The notes under the pieces: generated by a model
What the model saw: the letters and a program-made list of their open reading frames with translations, nothing else
Told to the model about the DNA's origin: nothing
Database searches by the model: none
Made by a program: the position numbers and the translations under genes
Shown here: positions 36,282 through 45,817 of the stretch, piece by piece
Position numbering within the stretch: the stretch's first letter is position 1
How the letters are laid out: every line of letters begins with the position of its first letter
Source of the DNA: an uncultured Clostridia bacterium
GTDB taxonomy: Bacteria > Bacillota > Clostridia > Oscillospirales > Acutalibacteraceae
Length of the DNA: 64,000 bases
NCBI GenBank assembly: GCA_946484175.1
Contig: CAMLSX010000004.1
Span: forward strand, 1 to 64,000
Direction: 5' to 3'

Positions 36282-37799
36282 ATGGAGCCGAAGAACAGAT
36301 TCAGCAGTTTGTTGGAGCATCTGACAACGGTAACCGCAGTGAAACATTATATATTAGCACAGTATTTGCAGTATGATGTTTCTTACATAAGCAAGTGGAT
36401 TGGAGGCAAAGTCCTTCCCTCTGAAAAGCTGGCAGGTGCGATTTCACAGCAAATCAGCCGATGTATAGTAGAAGAAGGAAGCCAGGAAGGCTTGGTTCAG
36501 CTGATTAGTGATTATCAAGTGCAGGATGAGAATGAGCTGCAGCAGGCCATGTATGACAATCTGATTGCAGAATATGATTATGTAAGAGACCTGCAGCAGA
36601 ATAATGGAACAATAGTTGCTCCAGATGTTTCGTTTTATCCGGAACTTGCGCTGAAAGCCTTTATTGATAAAATGCACCATCCTGTGCTGAGACGTGTGAA
36701 GTCGCTGCATATTATGGCAGCTATCGACCTGTTTTCAATGGCTCACGAACATCGTCTTCATGCTTTGCGCATTGAAAAGGGAAGCTTTGTCAATCAGCAT
36801 ATGTACCCGGATGTTCATTTCTCCCTTCTTCTCAATCTGAGGGATTCGGATGAAAACGAATTGATTTATAATGCGATGTTTCTTAACAGCGTGCTTACGG
36901 CTCTTACACCGATTGATTTTCGGTTATACAGCAGTGATTTCGCTTATGGAAAAGCACTGTTTGTGGTACAGAATGATTTTGCAATTTCAGGAATGCTTAT
37001 TCGGCCGGATGCCTGTGCGGCGGTAACGGTTTGTGAAGGTGCAGATAATTCTGCGCCTCTGTATAATACGATTCAGTCTCTTTGTATGAGAGAAGCACTC
37101 CTTTTTCGAAAGATTACAATGCCGGAGCTCGTAATGGGCAGTAAGGTTTATGTTCATTCCCTGCTGTCGCCAAATCCGCGATGGTTTTTGGGGCATATTA
37201 CAGAGCATCTGTTGCCGGACGACCTTTTTGAAGAAGCCATACAAATGGCAGGGGAGACAGCAGAAAGGTTAGGAAAAGACACATTGCGGGAGATTCATAA
37301 ACTGACGGTTGCAGTAATGAAGCAAAGTCAGGTTCGAGTGCTGCTTTATGAATCTGCTATTACAGAGGCAATGATCACCGGCAATATAGACTTCTTTAAT
37401 TTTCGAATACAGTTTAATTTTGAACAGCGTGCAAGGCTGCTGCAGCATCTTCTTTCTGTGTGCTGTTCACAAGAAGGCGAATTACAGGTCCGATTGATTC
37501 ACGGACAGCTGGTAGCCGACTTTCATAATATCATCAATCCCTGCATCTTCCTTTCCAGTATGATTTCATATTTTCGTTTATATAACAGTAATGGAAACTG
37601 GAAGCTCATGTGCATCAATCTGCCGGAGATTCAATCCGTTTATGATACTTTTTTTGAAGATGTGTGGGATGGGAAAAACTGTAATATTGTGCACGACATC
37701 TCACAGATTGATCTTTATATCAATCACCTGCTCCATGGCGTTGAGCTGCTTTCCGGTACGAGACCACAGGAAACAGCTGACATGGATGTGCAGGCATAA
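36282..37799 (+). CDS. Large (505 aa) protein with N-terminal XRE-like HTH and uncharacterised C-terminal region
   Basis: LLEHLTTVTAVKHYILAQYLQYDVSYISKWIGGKVLPSEKLAGAISQQISRCIVEEG; rest not recognised. Confidence 0.7.
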   Translation: MEPKNRFSSLLEHLTTVTAVKHYILAQYLQYDVSYISKWIGGKVLPSEKLAGAISQQISRCIVEEGSQEGLVQLISDYQVQDENELQQAMYDNLIAEYDYVRDLQQNNGTIVAPDVSFYPELALKAFIDKMHHPVLRRVKSLHIMAAIDLFSMAHEHRLHALRIEKGSFVNQHMYPDVHFSLLLNLRDSDENELIYNAMFLNSVLTALTPIDFRLYSSDFAYGKALFVVQNDFAISGMLIRPDACAAVTVCEGADNSAPLYNTIQSLCMREALLFRKITMPELVMGSKVYVHSLLSPNPRWFLGHITEHLLPDDLFEEAIQMAGETAERLGKDTLREIHKLTVAVMKQSQVRVLLYESAITEAMITGNIDFFNFRIQFNFEQRARLLQHLLSVCCSQEGELQVRLIHGQLVADFHNIINPCIFLSSMISYFRLYNSNGNWKLMCINLPEIQSVYDTFFEDVWDGKNCNIVHDISQIDLYINHLLHGVELLSGTRPQETADMDVQA

Positions 37800-37917
37800 G
37801 GATGTGTAAAACTGAGCGGCTGCCTGAAAAGGTGTTGCCAGTTTTATATAAAAATATTCTAAAACCGTGCGGAAACGTGCGGGCAGAGAATGCGAAAACG
37901 AAACGAGGAGGATCCAA

Positions 37918-40900
37918 ATGAACCAATACGTCAAACGGGTTGTGTCAATCGCATTGGCTGCGGCCCTGTCGGTGCAGGTTTGTGCCCTGTGTGCCTGGTC
38001 TTCTCCGGTAAAGGGCGAAGAAACGGTTTCTGTTTCGGGCATGCATCCCTTTACCGGCACTCCTGACCTGATCCAAAGCGCCATCGAAGATTTGAAGGCG
38101 CAAGGTCAGACTGTCACAGAGGACAAACCGGATGCAAAACTGGTGAACCGTGTTGAAAAATCCAGCGGCATGTCCTTTGATACGGTAAAGTCCACTCTGA
38201 CCACTGCCCTGACAGAAGAGCGCGATGCCGGCGTGATTGATGTCGAAGAGCTGGGGCTGAGCAAAGAGGATATGGCAAAAGTGATGCAGGATGCACTGTA
38301 TGACACTTACATGAATAATGCCATTTCCAATGTAAGCTACACAACCTCCGACGGTAAAGTAACCGAAATCTCTTATGAGATGAGCGAAGGTTATGCAGCT
38401 GCCCTGGATGCTGTAGAGGAAGAAGCAGATCCTGAAATCATGGAGAACGCTGATGAAGCTGTACAGGAAGAGGCTGTAAATCAGGCTGCAGAGCAGGCTG
38501 CTTACAGAGTTTCTGTTATGGCAGAGGACGCCGAGGGTTCTGCCTGCACCAACCATACCGTCGGCGGCACTTCCCTGAGAGGCGACTGCAATGGTGATGG
38601 CAGTGTGGATATTTTTGATGTTGTTGAAATCCGCAATATGGTGCTGGGCGAAGCAGAGGAAAAAGACGTTGCTGATTGCAATGAGGATGGCGTTGTAGAC
38701 CTTTACGACGTAGTTAAGGCCCGGAATATTGCCAGCGGCGTTGAGGAAGCTCCCAGCATGGGCGATGGCACCATAGAATTCACTTGGACTGAGTACGTCG
38801 ATATCACTCCTATTACCGATGGAGAGGGCAATGTGCTTAACGGCGGCCTGATCTATAATGCTGAGACCAAGCAGATTGAGCAGGGTATCCTGCCGAATTA
38901 CTACTGGACTCTCACCAAGATCAGCTTCCAGTGCGCAGAGTGTGGGGAAGAGGTTGTCATTGATGATCCCGACGTTTTGCAGAACTTCGTCTCCACCTAT
39001 GACATCTATGTCAATGTCAATACTGGCGCTGTTGTGCAGTGCGAACCCGGTCAGAAGCCTACTTTGGGTGAGGGCGAAACAGAGGATGATTATCTTCTGT
39101 ATACCGATATGAACGTGGCCACCTATATGGACGATACCTTCACAAATACTCAGGATGAAGAAGGTAACTATATTGGCTTGTATGTTGACAGCCGCGATAA
39201 CGGCTCTTTGGAAGTAGAGCGTTATTATGGCATGATGAGTGCTTTTAACGCAGATAATGCGGAGTATTTTGGCGTTTCTGCCGATTACTGGACTTCCAAG
39301 AACACGGAAGGCAACCCCATGGGCGCTGTAAAGTCAATGTGCAACCTTGACCCGAATCAGGATGTGCCTCCGGCACAGATGATTCAGATGGTACAGATGC
39401 TGCCCCAGGCATTCATGGCTTACGTCATGTACTATGGCCCTGAGCTGCTGGCAATGCGTGACCAGGCAATGGCAACTGTAAACGCTCTGCCCGAAGGTAC
39501 TACCGAAGAGCAGAAGCTGCTGGTGCTGCACGACTGGCTGGCAGAAAATGCAACCTTTGATATGGGTGCCATGACTACCATCAACCAGTCTGGCGGTACT
39601 CCCGAAACTGACCCCATCCAGATGACTACTTTCGGTTGCCTGCTGAGCAACCAGCTGAGTGAGATGCCCACTTATGCTGATGAAAATGGTCAGCAGAAGA
39701 AGTACTATGGTGCTATCTGCTTGGGCTATGCAGCAGGATATTCCTATCTCGTGCAGAACATGCATCCCGAGATTTATAAGACTGAAAAGACTGTAACCGA
39801 CGAAGAAGGCAATGAGACCACTGAGCTGGTTTGGTGCACGCCTGAGGAAGTTGATGCCAATGGCGGCGATGTCGTTGACTTCGTGCAGGTTATGTTCTAT
39901 GCCGATACAGCCGACACCAGTGTGGCTGGCGAGGGCTTTGGCGGCGGCGCTTTCAACAACGTTCACTATATGAATGCAGTCCGTTTGCCCGATGCTCCCA
40001 ATGCCGATACCGACGGCGAATGGTTCTTTGTAGATGCCTGCTATGATGACATCTATGTTGAATGCATGACCCAGTATCGCGGCGAAGCCGACGGCAGCGT
40101 CTACCATATGTATTTCCTGGTTTCTCCCGAAACGATGGGAAATCTCTATGAAGGTTCCATTGACTATATTGACAGCCAGTATGATGGCGTCACCTATGTC
40201 CCGCAGGTGGACGAGAACGGTAATGTGCTCGTTCCTTCCGACAATATTCCCGAAGACAGCGAGAGTTACGATCCGAATCATCCCAAGTATGAAAAAGTTG
40301 AAAATCCGGATGAAATCAAGAGCAATAATGTCTGCTACGAAGACAGCTGGTTCAGCGGCGCTATCAGTAAGATCTATAACGACGGTACCAACTGGTATTA
40401 TGTAGATGGCGGCACGACGCTGGCTTCCTACCGCCAGATGATGGAGCAGGGAGACGATTCCGGCAGCAGCGGTGAAGATTACAATATCGATATAGATGCA
40501 ATGATGCACAGTAATCGTGTGGACCGCGAAAACGGCGACAAGATGAAGATGCGTGCAATGACAGACCCCGATTATTGGGAGGACAGCAGCTCCGGCAGTT
40601 CCGGCTTTATGGACAGCGCTAAAGAAGATACCTATGCAGAGATCCTGTTCGATTATGGTACTGGCGAATTCCCGAACGACGATGTTGAAGGCTTGGAACT
40701 GGCTGACGAAGTGAAACTGGACTTCACCTTCAACGAGCAGTATCCTGCACTGACCCACAGCCTGGGCCTGTACGGCAATCAGTTGTATTTCAACCTGAAT
40801 AATACGATTTATACCTACAATCTGGCTGCTGAAGACGGTGTCAGCCCGCTGGGTGTTCTGAAGGAATATAACGACGTCACCTACAGCGGCGATGGACGCG

Positions 40901-42402
40901 CCTTTACCGCTACTTCCTATTATGTAGACCCCGAGGGCGATAAGACGGTTTCCAACAAGCCGATCGCAGCTCTGTGCGTGTACAACGATTACGATTTTGC
41001 AAACAGCTATGATCCGATTATGCAGGACGGTCAAGTTGTCGGCTTGCAGTTTAATCCTGAAAAGCTGAAGGCTGTCCCCACTATGACGGTCAATATTGCA
41101 ACCAATTACACCTTCTCTTATCCGAATATGGACGAGTCCTATACGAAGGAAGCAATTAACTACAACCCGGATTATCAGCTCCGGCTCAGCGATGAAAATG
41201 ATAACGCCAACGAAGAATTCCTGTGGTGTGCCAATATCCGCGAGGATATGCCCATGGAAGCAATGCTGGCTGACCTGAGCGGCGAGGCTTCCGATGTGAG
41301 CGTGGATGCTACCTGCTATTCCCCCGCCTTTACCCAGAAGCGTACCAATGCATATGGCTTGGTTGCTGGTGATAAGGTGATTGCAGAGGGTGCAGAGGCT
41401 ACCGGACACAACTATGTGTATAATGCAGAAGAGCAGGCTTATATCTGCGAAAACTGCAGCCTGCATGCAGCTGTCGTAATGAATGTTGGTGAAAATGGAA
41501 CTGCTACCATGACTTCTCTGGCCGATTCCGGTATGGGCGACCTGGGCGGAATCATGGGCGGTGATTCCGAAGTAACCCCTGTGGATCCTGAGCGTGAGGC
41601 TGCTACCAAGGCAGAAGGCGGCATGATCCAGTTGAATATCACCCCGGACGAAGGATATCAGATTGGCTCCGTTTATTATGTGGCCGAAACTCCGGCAGCC
41701 GAGGAAGAAACCCCCGATGAGCCCGAAACCGCAGCAGAAACCGATGAAACAGTCAATAAGGTTGAGATTGCTCAGAACGGAGAAGGCGTTTATGAATTCA
41801 CCAAGCCCGCTGAGTGCGTAACAGTCTATGTTGAGTTTGAAGAGGTTGTTGTAGAGCCGGAAACTTATACAGTTACCGCTGCTGCAGCAGAAAATGGCAC
41901 TGTAGAGGTTTCCCCCGAAGAGGCAAAAGCCGATGACACTGTAAAGATCACCGCAACTCCTGCTGAGGGATATAAAATCGCAGAAGTAACATACACCTAT
42001 ACGGATGCTGCTTCCAGCGAACAAAAAACAGAGACCATCACCGCTGCTGAGGATGGAACCTATACCTTTACTATGCCGGCAGCTGACGTAACAGTTTCTG
42101 TTAAATTTGAGCAGGATGTTACAGAGCCGGAAACCACTTATTTGGTAAACGTTACTGCAGAAAATGGTACTGTAGAAGTTTCTCCGAAAGAAGCCAAAGC
42201 TGACGAAACCGTAACGGTTACTGCAACTCCTAATGATGGATTCAAAATTGCAGCAGTAACGTACGCTTATACAGATGCAGACGGCGGAGTGCAAAAAGGG
42301 GAACTCACTCCTGCAGAGGATGGAACCTATACCTTTACTATGCCGAAAGCTGAAGTTACGGTAACGGTTATGTTTGAACCAGTGGGGGAAACTGGTGAAT
42401 AA
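37918..42402 (+). CDS. Secreted dockerin-bearing multidomain protein with transglutaminase-like region and C-terminal bacterial repeats
   Basis: Signal peptide MNQYVKRVVSIALAAALSVQVCALCAWS; dockerin GDCNGDGSVDIFDVVEIRNMVLG...ADCNEDGVVDLYDVVKARNIASG; YGAICLGYAAGYSYLV / NNVHYMNAVRL / WFFVDACYDD; repeats YTVTAAAAENGTVEVSPEEAKADDTVKITATPAEGYKI...TFTMPAADVTVSVKFE. Confidence 0.88.
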   Translation: MNQYVKRVVSIALAAALSVQVCALCAWSSPVKGEETVSVSGMHPFTGTPDLIQSAIEDLKAQGQTVTEDKPDAKLVNRVEKSSGMSFDTVKSTLTTALTEERDAGVIDVEELGLSKEDMAKVMQDALYDTYMNNAISNVSYTTSDGKVTEISYEMSEGYAAALDAVEEEADPEIMENADEAVQEEAVNQAAEQAAYRVSVMAEDAEGSACTNHTVGGTSLRGDCNGDGSVDIFDVVEIRNMVLGEAEEKDVADCNEDGVVDLYDVVKARNIASGVEEAPSMGDGTIEFTWTEYVDITPITDGEGNVLNGGLIYNAETKQIEQGILPNYYWTLTKISFQCAECGEEVVIDDPDVLQNFVSTYDIYVNVNTGAVVQCEPGQKPTLGEGETEDDYLLYTDMNVATYMDDTFTNTQDEEGNYIGLYVDSRDNGSLEVERYYGMMSAFNADNAEYFGVSADYWTSKNTEGNPMGAVKSMCNLDPNQDVPPAQMIQMVQMLPQAFMAYVMYYGPELLAMRDQAMATVNALPEGTTEEQKLLVLHDWLAENATFDMGAMTTINQSGGTPETDPIQMTTFGCLLSNQLSEMPTYADENGQQKKYYGAICLGYAAGYSYLVQNMHPEIYKTEKTVTDEEGNETTELVWCTPEEVDANGGDVVDFVQVMFYADTADTSVAGEGFGGGAFNNVHYMNAVRLPDAPNADTDGEWFFVDACYDDIYVECMTQYRGEADGSVYHMYFLVSPETMGNLYEGSIDYIDSQYDGVTYVPQVDENGNVLVPSDNIPEDSESYDPNHPKYEKVENPDEIKSNNVCYEDSWFSGAISKIYNDGTNWYYVDGGTTLASYRQMMEQGDDSGSSGEDYNIDIDAMMHSNRVDRENGDKMKMRAMTDPDYWEDSSSGSSGFMDSAKEDTYAEILFDYGTGEFPNDDVEGLELADEVKLDFTFNEQYPALTHSLGLYGNQLYFNLNNTIYTYNLAAEDGVSPLGVLKEYNDVTYSGDGRAFTATSYYVDPEGDKTVSNKPIAALCVYNDYDFANSYDPIMQDGQVVGLQFNPEKLKAVPTMTVNIATNYTFSYPNMDESYTKEAINYNPDYQLRLSDENDNANEEFLWCANIREDMPMEAMLADLSGEASDVSVDATCYSPAFTQKRTNAYGLVAGDKVIAEGAEATGHNYVYNAEEQAYICENCSLHAAVVMNVGENGTATMTSLADSGMGDLGGIMGGDSEVTPVDPEREAATKAEGGMIQLNITPDEGYQIGSVYYVAETPAAEEETPDEPETAAETDETVNKVEIAQNGEGVYEFTKPAECVTVYVEFEEVVVEPETYTVTAAAAENGTVEVSPEEAKADDTVKITATPAEGYKIAEVTYTYTDAASSEQKTETITAAEDGTYTFTMPAADVTVSVKFEQDVTEPETTYLVNVTAENGTVEVSPKEAKADETVTVTATPNDGFKIAAVTYAYTDADGGVQKGELTPAEDGTYTFTMPKAEVTVTVMFEPVGETGE

Positions 42403-42424
42403 TACCAGCGGCCTTACTGAAGCA

Positions 42425-42558
42425 GGGTTTTCTGTGCAGCAGAAAATCCCATTATAACCACACAGAATCCTGTGTATTCTGTGCAGTTATTCTCTCTTGT
42501 ATCCAATGCAGGAAATGCTTTATAGATTTTCCCGGGCTTTCAAAGCGCGGGAAAATCT
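42425..42558 (+). promoter_or_regulatory. Three consecutive RNA hairpins in the dockerin-cohesin intergenic region, no U tracts
   Basis: GGGTTTTCTG/CAGAAAATCCC (42425-42450); CACAGAAT/ATTCTGTG (42461-42483); AGATTTTCCCG/CGGGAAAATCT (42524-42558). Confidence 0.6.
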
Positions 42559-42604
42559 TGCAGCATCTTTCTGTTTGGGAAAATATTAAGGAGGTATCAT
42601 AACC

Positions 42605-43444
42605 ATGAAAAAGAAAATCATTTCTTTTCTGTGCGTGCTGTGCCTGGCAGTGACTATGTGCACAACTGTTTTTGCGGCTGAAGGCGACACAGAAAAGGGT
42701 AACACCAAGCTTTCTCTGACCGCAGCTCTGAGCGCGGACAAGGCAAAAATTGATGTTACAATCAGCCTTACTGAAACTACCCCCATTAAAGGTATTCAGT
42801 TTGATCTGGCCTATGAGGGAGAGAAAGTAGACCCGGTTGAAACTGCAGATGTCGCAACCAACATTTTTGATAGTGCTCTGACCAGTTTCCCCAAGAACGT
42901 TCCGGATACTTGCAGATATCTGGGCGATAACGGAACTGCTATTACCACTACCGGTCGTTTGGTTACCTTTAGCTTTAACGTTAAGGCAGGCGTGACTGGA
43001 GATATTTCCTTTAATGTGAATGGCTTGAAGGTTGCTGATAAGGATGCTAAGCCTGTAGATGCTACCATTACTCCCAGCGAAATTACCGTGACCATTCCGG
43101 CTGTGCAGCCGACCGCAACTCCCGAGCCGACCGCAGAGCCTACTGCAGAGCCGACCGCAGAGCCTACTGCAGAGCCGACCGCAGAGCCTACTGCTGATCC
43201 GACCACCGATCCGACTACCGATCCTAGCACTGATCCGACCGATAAGCCCACTACTGAGCCGACCACTGCTCCCGGTTCTTCCGAAAGCAGCACCAGCTCT
43301 CAGGCTCCCAACGCTACCACCAATCCCGATAAATCTCCTTCTACGGGAGATGCCACCAATGTAACTCTGTACATTGTTCTGGCACTGGTTTGCGTAGCTG
43401 CTATGGGCGGCGTGGTTGTTTATCGCCGTAAGGTAAGCCACTAA
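42605..43444 (+). CDS. Single-cohesin-like surface protein with P/T/E repeat stalk and SPSTGD-TM-basic sorting-like tail
   Basis: Signal peptide; VTISLTETTPIKGIQFDLAYEGEKVDPVE...LVTFSFNVKAGVTGDISFNVNGLKVAD; PTAEPTAEPTAE...; KSPSTGDATNVTLYIVLALVCVAAMGGVVVYRRKVSH. Confidence 0.85.
   Translation: MKKKIISFLCVLCLAVTMCTTVFAAEGDTEKGNTKLSLTAALSADKAKIDVTISLTETTPIKGIQFDLAYEGEKVDPVETADVATNIFDSALTSFPKNVPDTCRYLGDNGTAITTTGRLVTFSFNVKAGVTGDISFNVNGLKVADKDAKPVDATITPSEITVTIPAVQPTATPEPTAEPTAEPTAEPTAEPTAEPTADPTTDPTTDPSTDPTDKPTTEPTTAPGSSESSTSSQAPNATTNPDKSPSTGDATNVTLYIVLALVCVAAMGGVVVYRRKVSH
43111..43270 (+). repeat. Short tandem repeat encoding PTAEPTAE / PTTDPTTD stalk
   Basis: Repeated ccgaccgcagagcctactgcagag units. 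Confidence 0.9.
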
Positions 43445-43469
43445 TCCATAAATACTTATAATGAATTTC

Positions 43470-43505
43470 AGGAGACGCTGTCGTAATGGCAGCGTCTCTG
43501 TTTTT
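43470..43505 (+). terminator. Terminator after cohesin gene
   Basis: GGAGACGCTGTC-GTAAT-GGCAGCGTCTCTGTTTTT. Confidence 0.85.
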
Positions 43506-43789
43506 GTATAAACAGCAAACAAAGAAAAGTATATTTTTCTAAATGAAGATAAAATTTGAATAAAATTTAGACATAAGAATATTAAATATCGAATTGAATA
43601 AACACAACAGGAAAATCAGCACATTTTGTCAACTTGAATCACAAGACTTCATGATTGAAATATGGTATCGTTAATACCGTCAGCCAAACTTTGGAAGTTT
43701 TAAGCAAAATGCGGTAAATGCTGACGTGCTAACAATATTGTAAAAAATACAACACTCATTTCTTAGTGTCGAGGAGGAAAATCAATTTT

Positions 43790-45535
43790 ATGGAAAAGAC
43801 TGTTTTAACTGGTAAGCCTAGTGTTGATCGTCCTTGGATGAAATTTTATCCCCCGCAGATGATTGCCAATCTACAGGTTCCCCGCTGCACTTTGCGGGAA
43901 TATCTGGAAAAAAATATGCCCGGCTTGGATGTAGTTGCGCTGCATTACTATGGTGACGATATTACCTGGCGTACTTTCTGGGAAAACACAGACGCTGTCG
44001 CCCGTTCTCTTCGTGCAATCGGCTTTGGTGAAGGCGATCAGATTCCGGTTTTTCTCCGTTCTGTGCCGGAATTCCTCTATTTGCTGCTGGCTGCTGAAAA
44101 AATCGGTGCTGCACTGTTGTGCCGCGATAACACCCTGGCAGAAAATGTAGAAGCTGTTGTCCGTTCCGGTGCTAAAACCATTATTGCCCATACTTTCCTC
44201 TCTAAAGAAGAGATGGACGCTTATGTGAATGATGGTAAAGTTGAGAAAATCGTTCTGGTAGATCCTTGCGTTTCCTGCAATTATGATAATCTTCGCGACA
44301 ATGTTCGTGAGACTCTCGATAGCCTCTATCCCGAAGAGTGTGCCAGCGGCGAGCACACCATGAGCTGGGATGAATTCCTTGCTCAGGGTGAGAGCTACAC
44401 CGGCACTGTTGAAGCTGATGTTAACGTAGATCGCCCGTTGTTTTGTGCTTATACCAGTGGTTCTACCGGCCCTTCCAAGCAGGTCATCCATTCTTCCAAT
44501 ACAATGATCGGCATTGTCCATCAGATGAATTTTTATGGTGCTTCTGATGCCTTCCGTCCTACTTGGCTGGTCACTGCGCTGCCGCCCTGTCTGATAGCTG
44601 TCGTGGTTGCCATGTTGATTCTGCCTCTGGCTTCCAATAAGCTGCTGATTCTCGATCCTTTCTGCGATGTAAATGACATCGATATTGAGATGATGCATTA
44701 TAAGCCTAACTGCTGGCCCCTGATCCCCATGTTCATGGAGATTGTTATGAACAGCAAGCGTGTACCGGATGATTATGACATGTCTCACCTCTTCTCTGCT
44801 GGCGCTGGCAGTGAAGCAAGTAATAATAAGCAGCTACGTCGTGCTCAGCAGTATCTGATTGACCATAACTGCAAAGCTACTTATACCACCGGTTATGGCT
44901 GCAGTGAAGCAGGGTCTAGTGTTTCTCTCCCCATGTCTCCCGAGCCAATCCGCAATGGTAATGTAGGCATTCCCATGCCTTTGACTACCATCAGTATTTT
45001 CAAACCCGGCACCCATGAAGAATTGGGGTATAATCAGATAGGCGAAATCTGCAAGACAGGCCCTGGCAATATGCTGGGCTATGATAATCCCGAGGCTACG
45101 GCAAAAGCATTGCAGCTGCACGAAGACGGTAATGTCTGGCTGCATTTGGGCGATTTGGGTTATATGACCGAAAACGGTGTAATTTATACCCTAACCCGTG
45201 GCGAATCCCCCCGTTTTGGCGGCGGCGAGCTGTGCATCCTGCCCATGGAAAACCTGATTGCCGATGCTGAAATCGAGGGTATGAAGGACGAGTTCTTTGT
45301 CTTGATTCCCGATGACGAGCACGAGGGCTTCTTCCTGCCGTATCTGTATGTGGTGCTTGAAGACGGTTATACAGTAGACGATATTCGTGATGCTGTTAAT
45401 GCAGTCCTCGAACCCCATATGATGCCCGTTGAGATTCTGACTTTGCCCGAGCGTCCTTTCTTCCACTTCAAGACGAACCGTATCGGTCTTTCTAAGGAAC
45501 TGATTGCAGCACGCGCCGCAAAGAAGAATCAGTAA
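43790..45535 (+). CDS. AMP-binding acyl-CoA ligase/synthetase family protein
   Basis: AYTSGSTGPSKQVIHSSNTM; TTGYGCSEAGSSVSL; LHLGDLGYMTENGVIYTLTRGES. Confidence 0.9.
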   Translation: MEKTVLTGKPSVDRPWMKFYPPQMIANLQVPRCTLREYLEKNMPGLDVVALHYYGDDITWRTFWENTDAVARSLRAIGFGEGDQIPVFLRSVPEFLYLLLAAEKIGAALLCRDNTLAENVEAVVRSGAKTIIAHTFLSKEEMDAYVNDGKVEKIVLVDPCVSCNYDNLRDNVRETLDSLYPEECASGEHTMSWDEFLAQGESYTGTVEADVNVDRPLFCAYTSGSTGPSKQVIHSSNTMIGIVHQMNFYGASDAFRPTWLVTALPPCLIAVVVAMLILPLASNKLLILDPFCDVNDIDIEMMHYKPNCWPLIPMFMEIVMNSKRVPDDYDMSHLFSAGAGSEASNNKQLRRAQQYLIDHNCKATYTTGYGCSEAGSSVSLPMSPEPIRNGNVGIPMPLTTISIFKPGTHEELGYNQIGEICKTGPGNMLGYDNPEATAKALQLHEDGNVWLHLGDLGYMTENGVIYTLTRGESPRFGGGELCILPMENLIADAEIEGMKDEFFVLIPDDEHEGFFLPYLYVVLEDGYTVDDIRDAVNAVLEPHMMPVEILTLPERPFFHFKTNRIGLSKELIAARAAKKNQ

Positions 45536-45618
45536 GAAATCTTACGACGGATATTTTGCCTTGAATTTTAAAATTCAAATGTGAATTCATCTTGATTCAC
45601 AAGTGCGATCCGATAACA

Positions 45619-45666
45619 AAATCCTCACAGATTCCTGTAAAAGGGAATTTGTGAGGATTTTTGTTT
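45619..45666 (+). terminator. Terminator after acyl-CoA ligase
   Basis: AAATCCTCACA...TTGTGAGGATTTTTGTTTT. Confidence 0.8.
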
Positions 45667-45817
45667 TGGAAACTTATTTTGCTATACAGCGTACGATTTT
45701 TTATAAGTCGCTTTCTAAATGTATGAAAAATAAATAAAATTTTCTTCTAAAGTATTGGTATCATTCCCAATTTCTGCTATACTATAAATGCAAGAAGTGA
45801 GTGGGAGGAAAAAAAGC

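Noticed and set aside
39334-42294. 986-aa minus-strand ORF
   Set aside because: Antisense to the dockerin protein; low-complexity translation caused by codon bias, no RBS or domain logic
43111-43270. CRISPR-like short repeats
   Set aside because: In-frame PTAEPTAE coding repeats with no spacers
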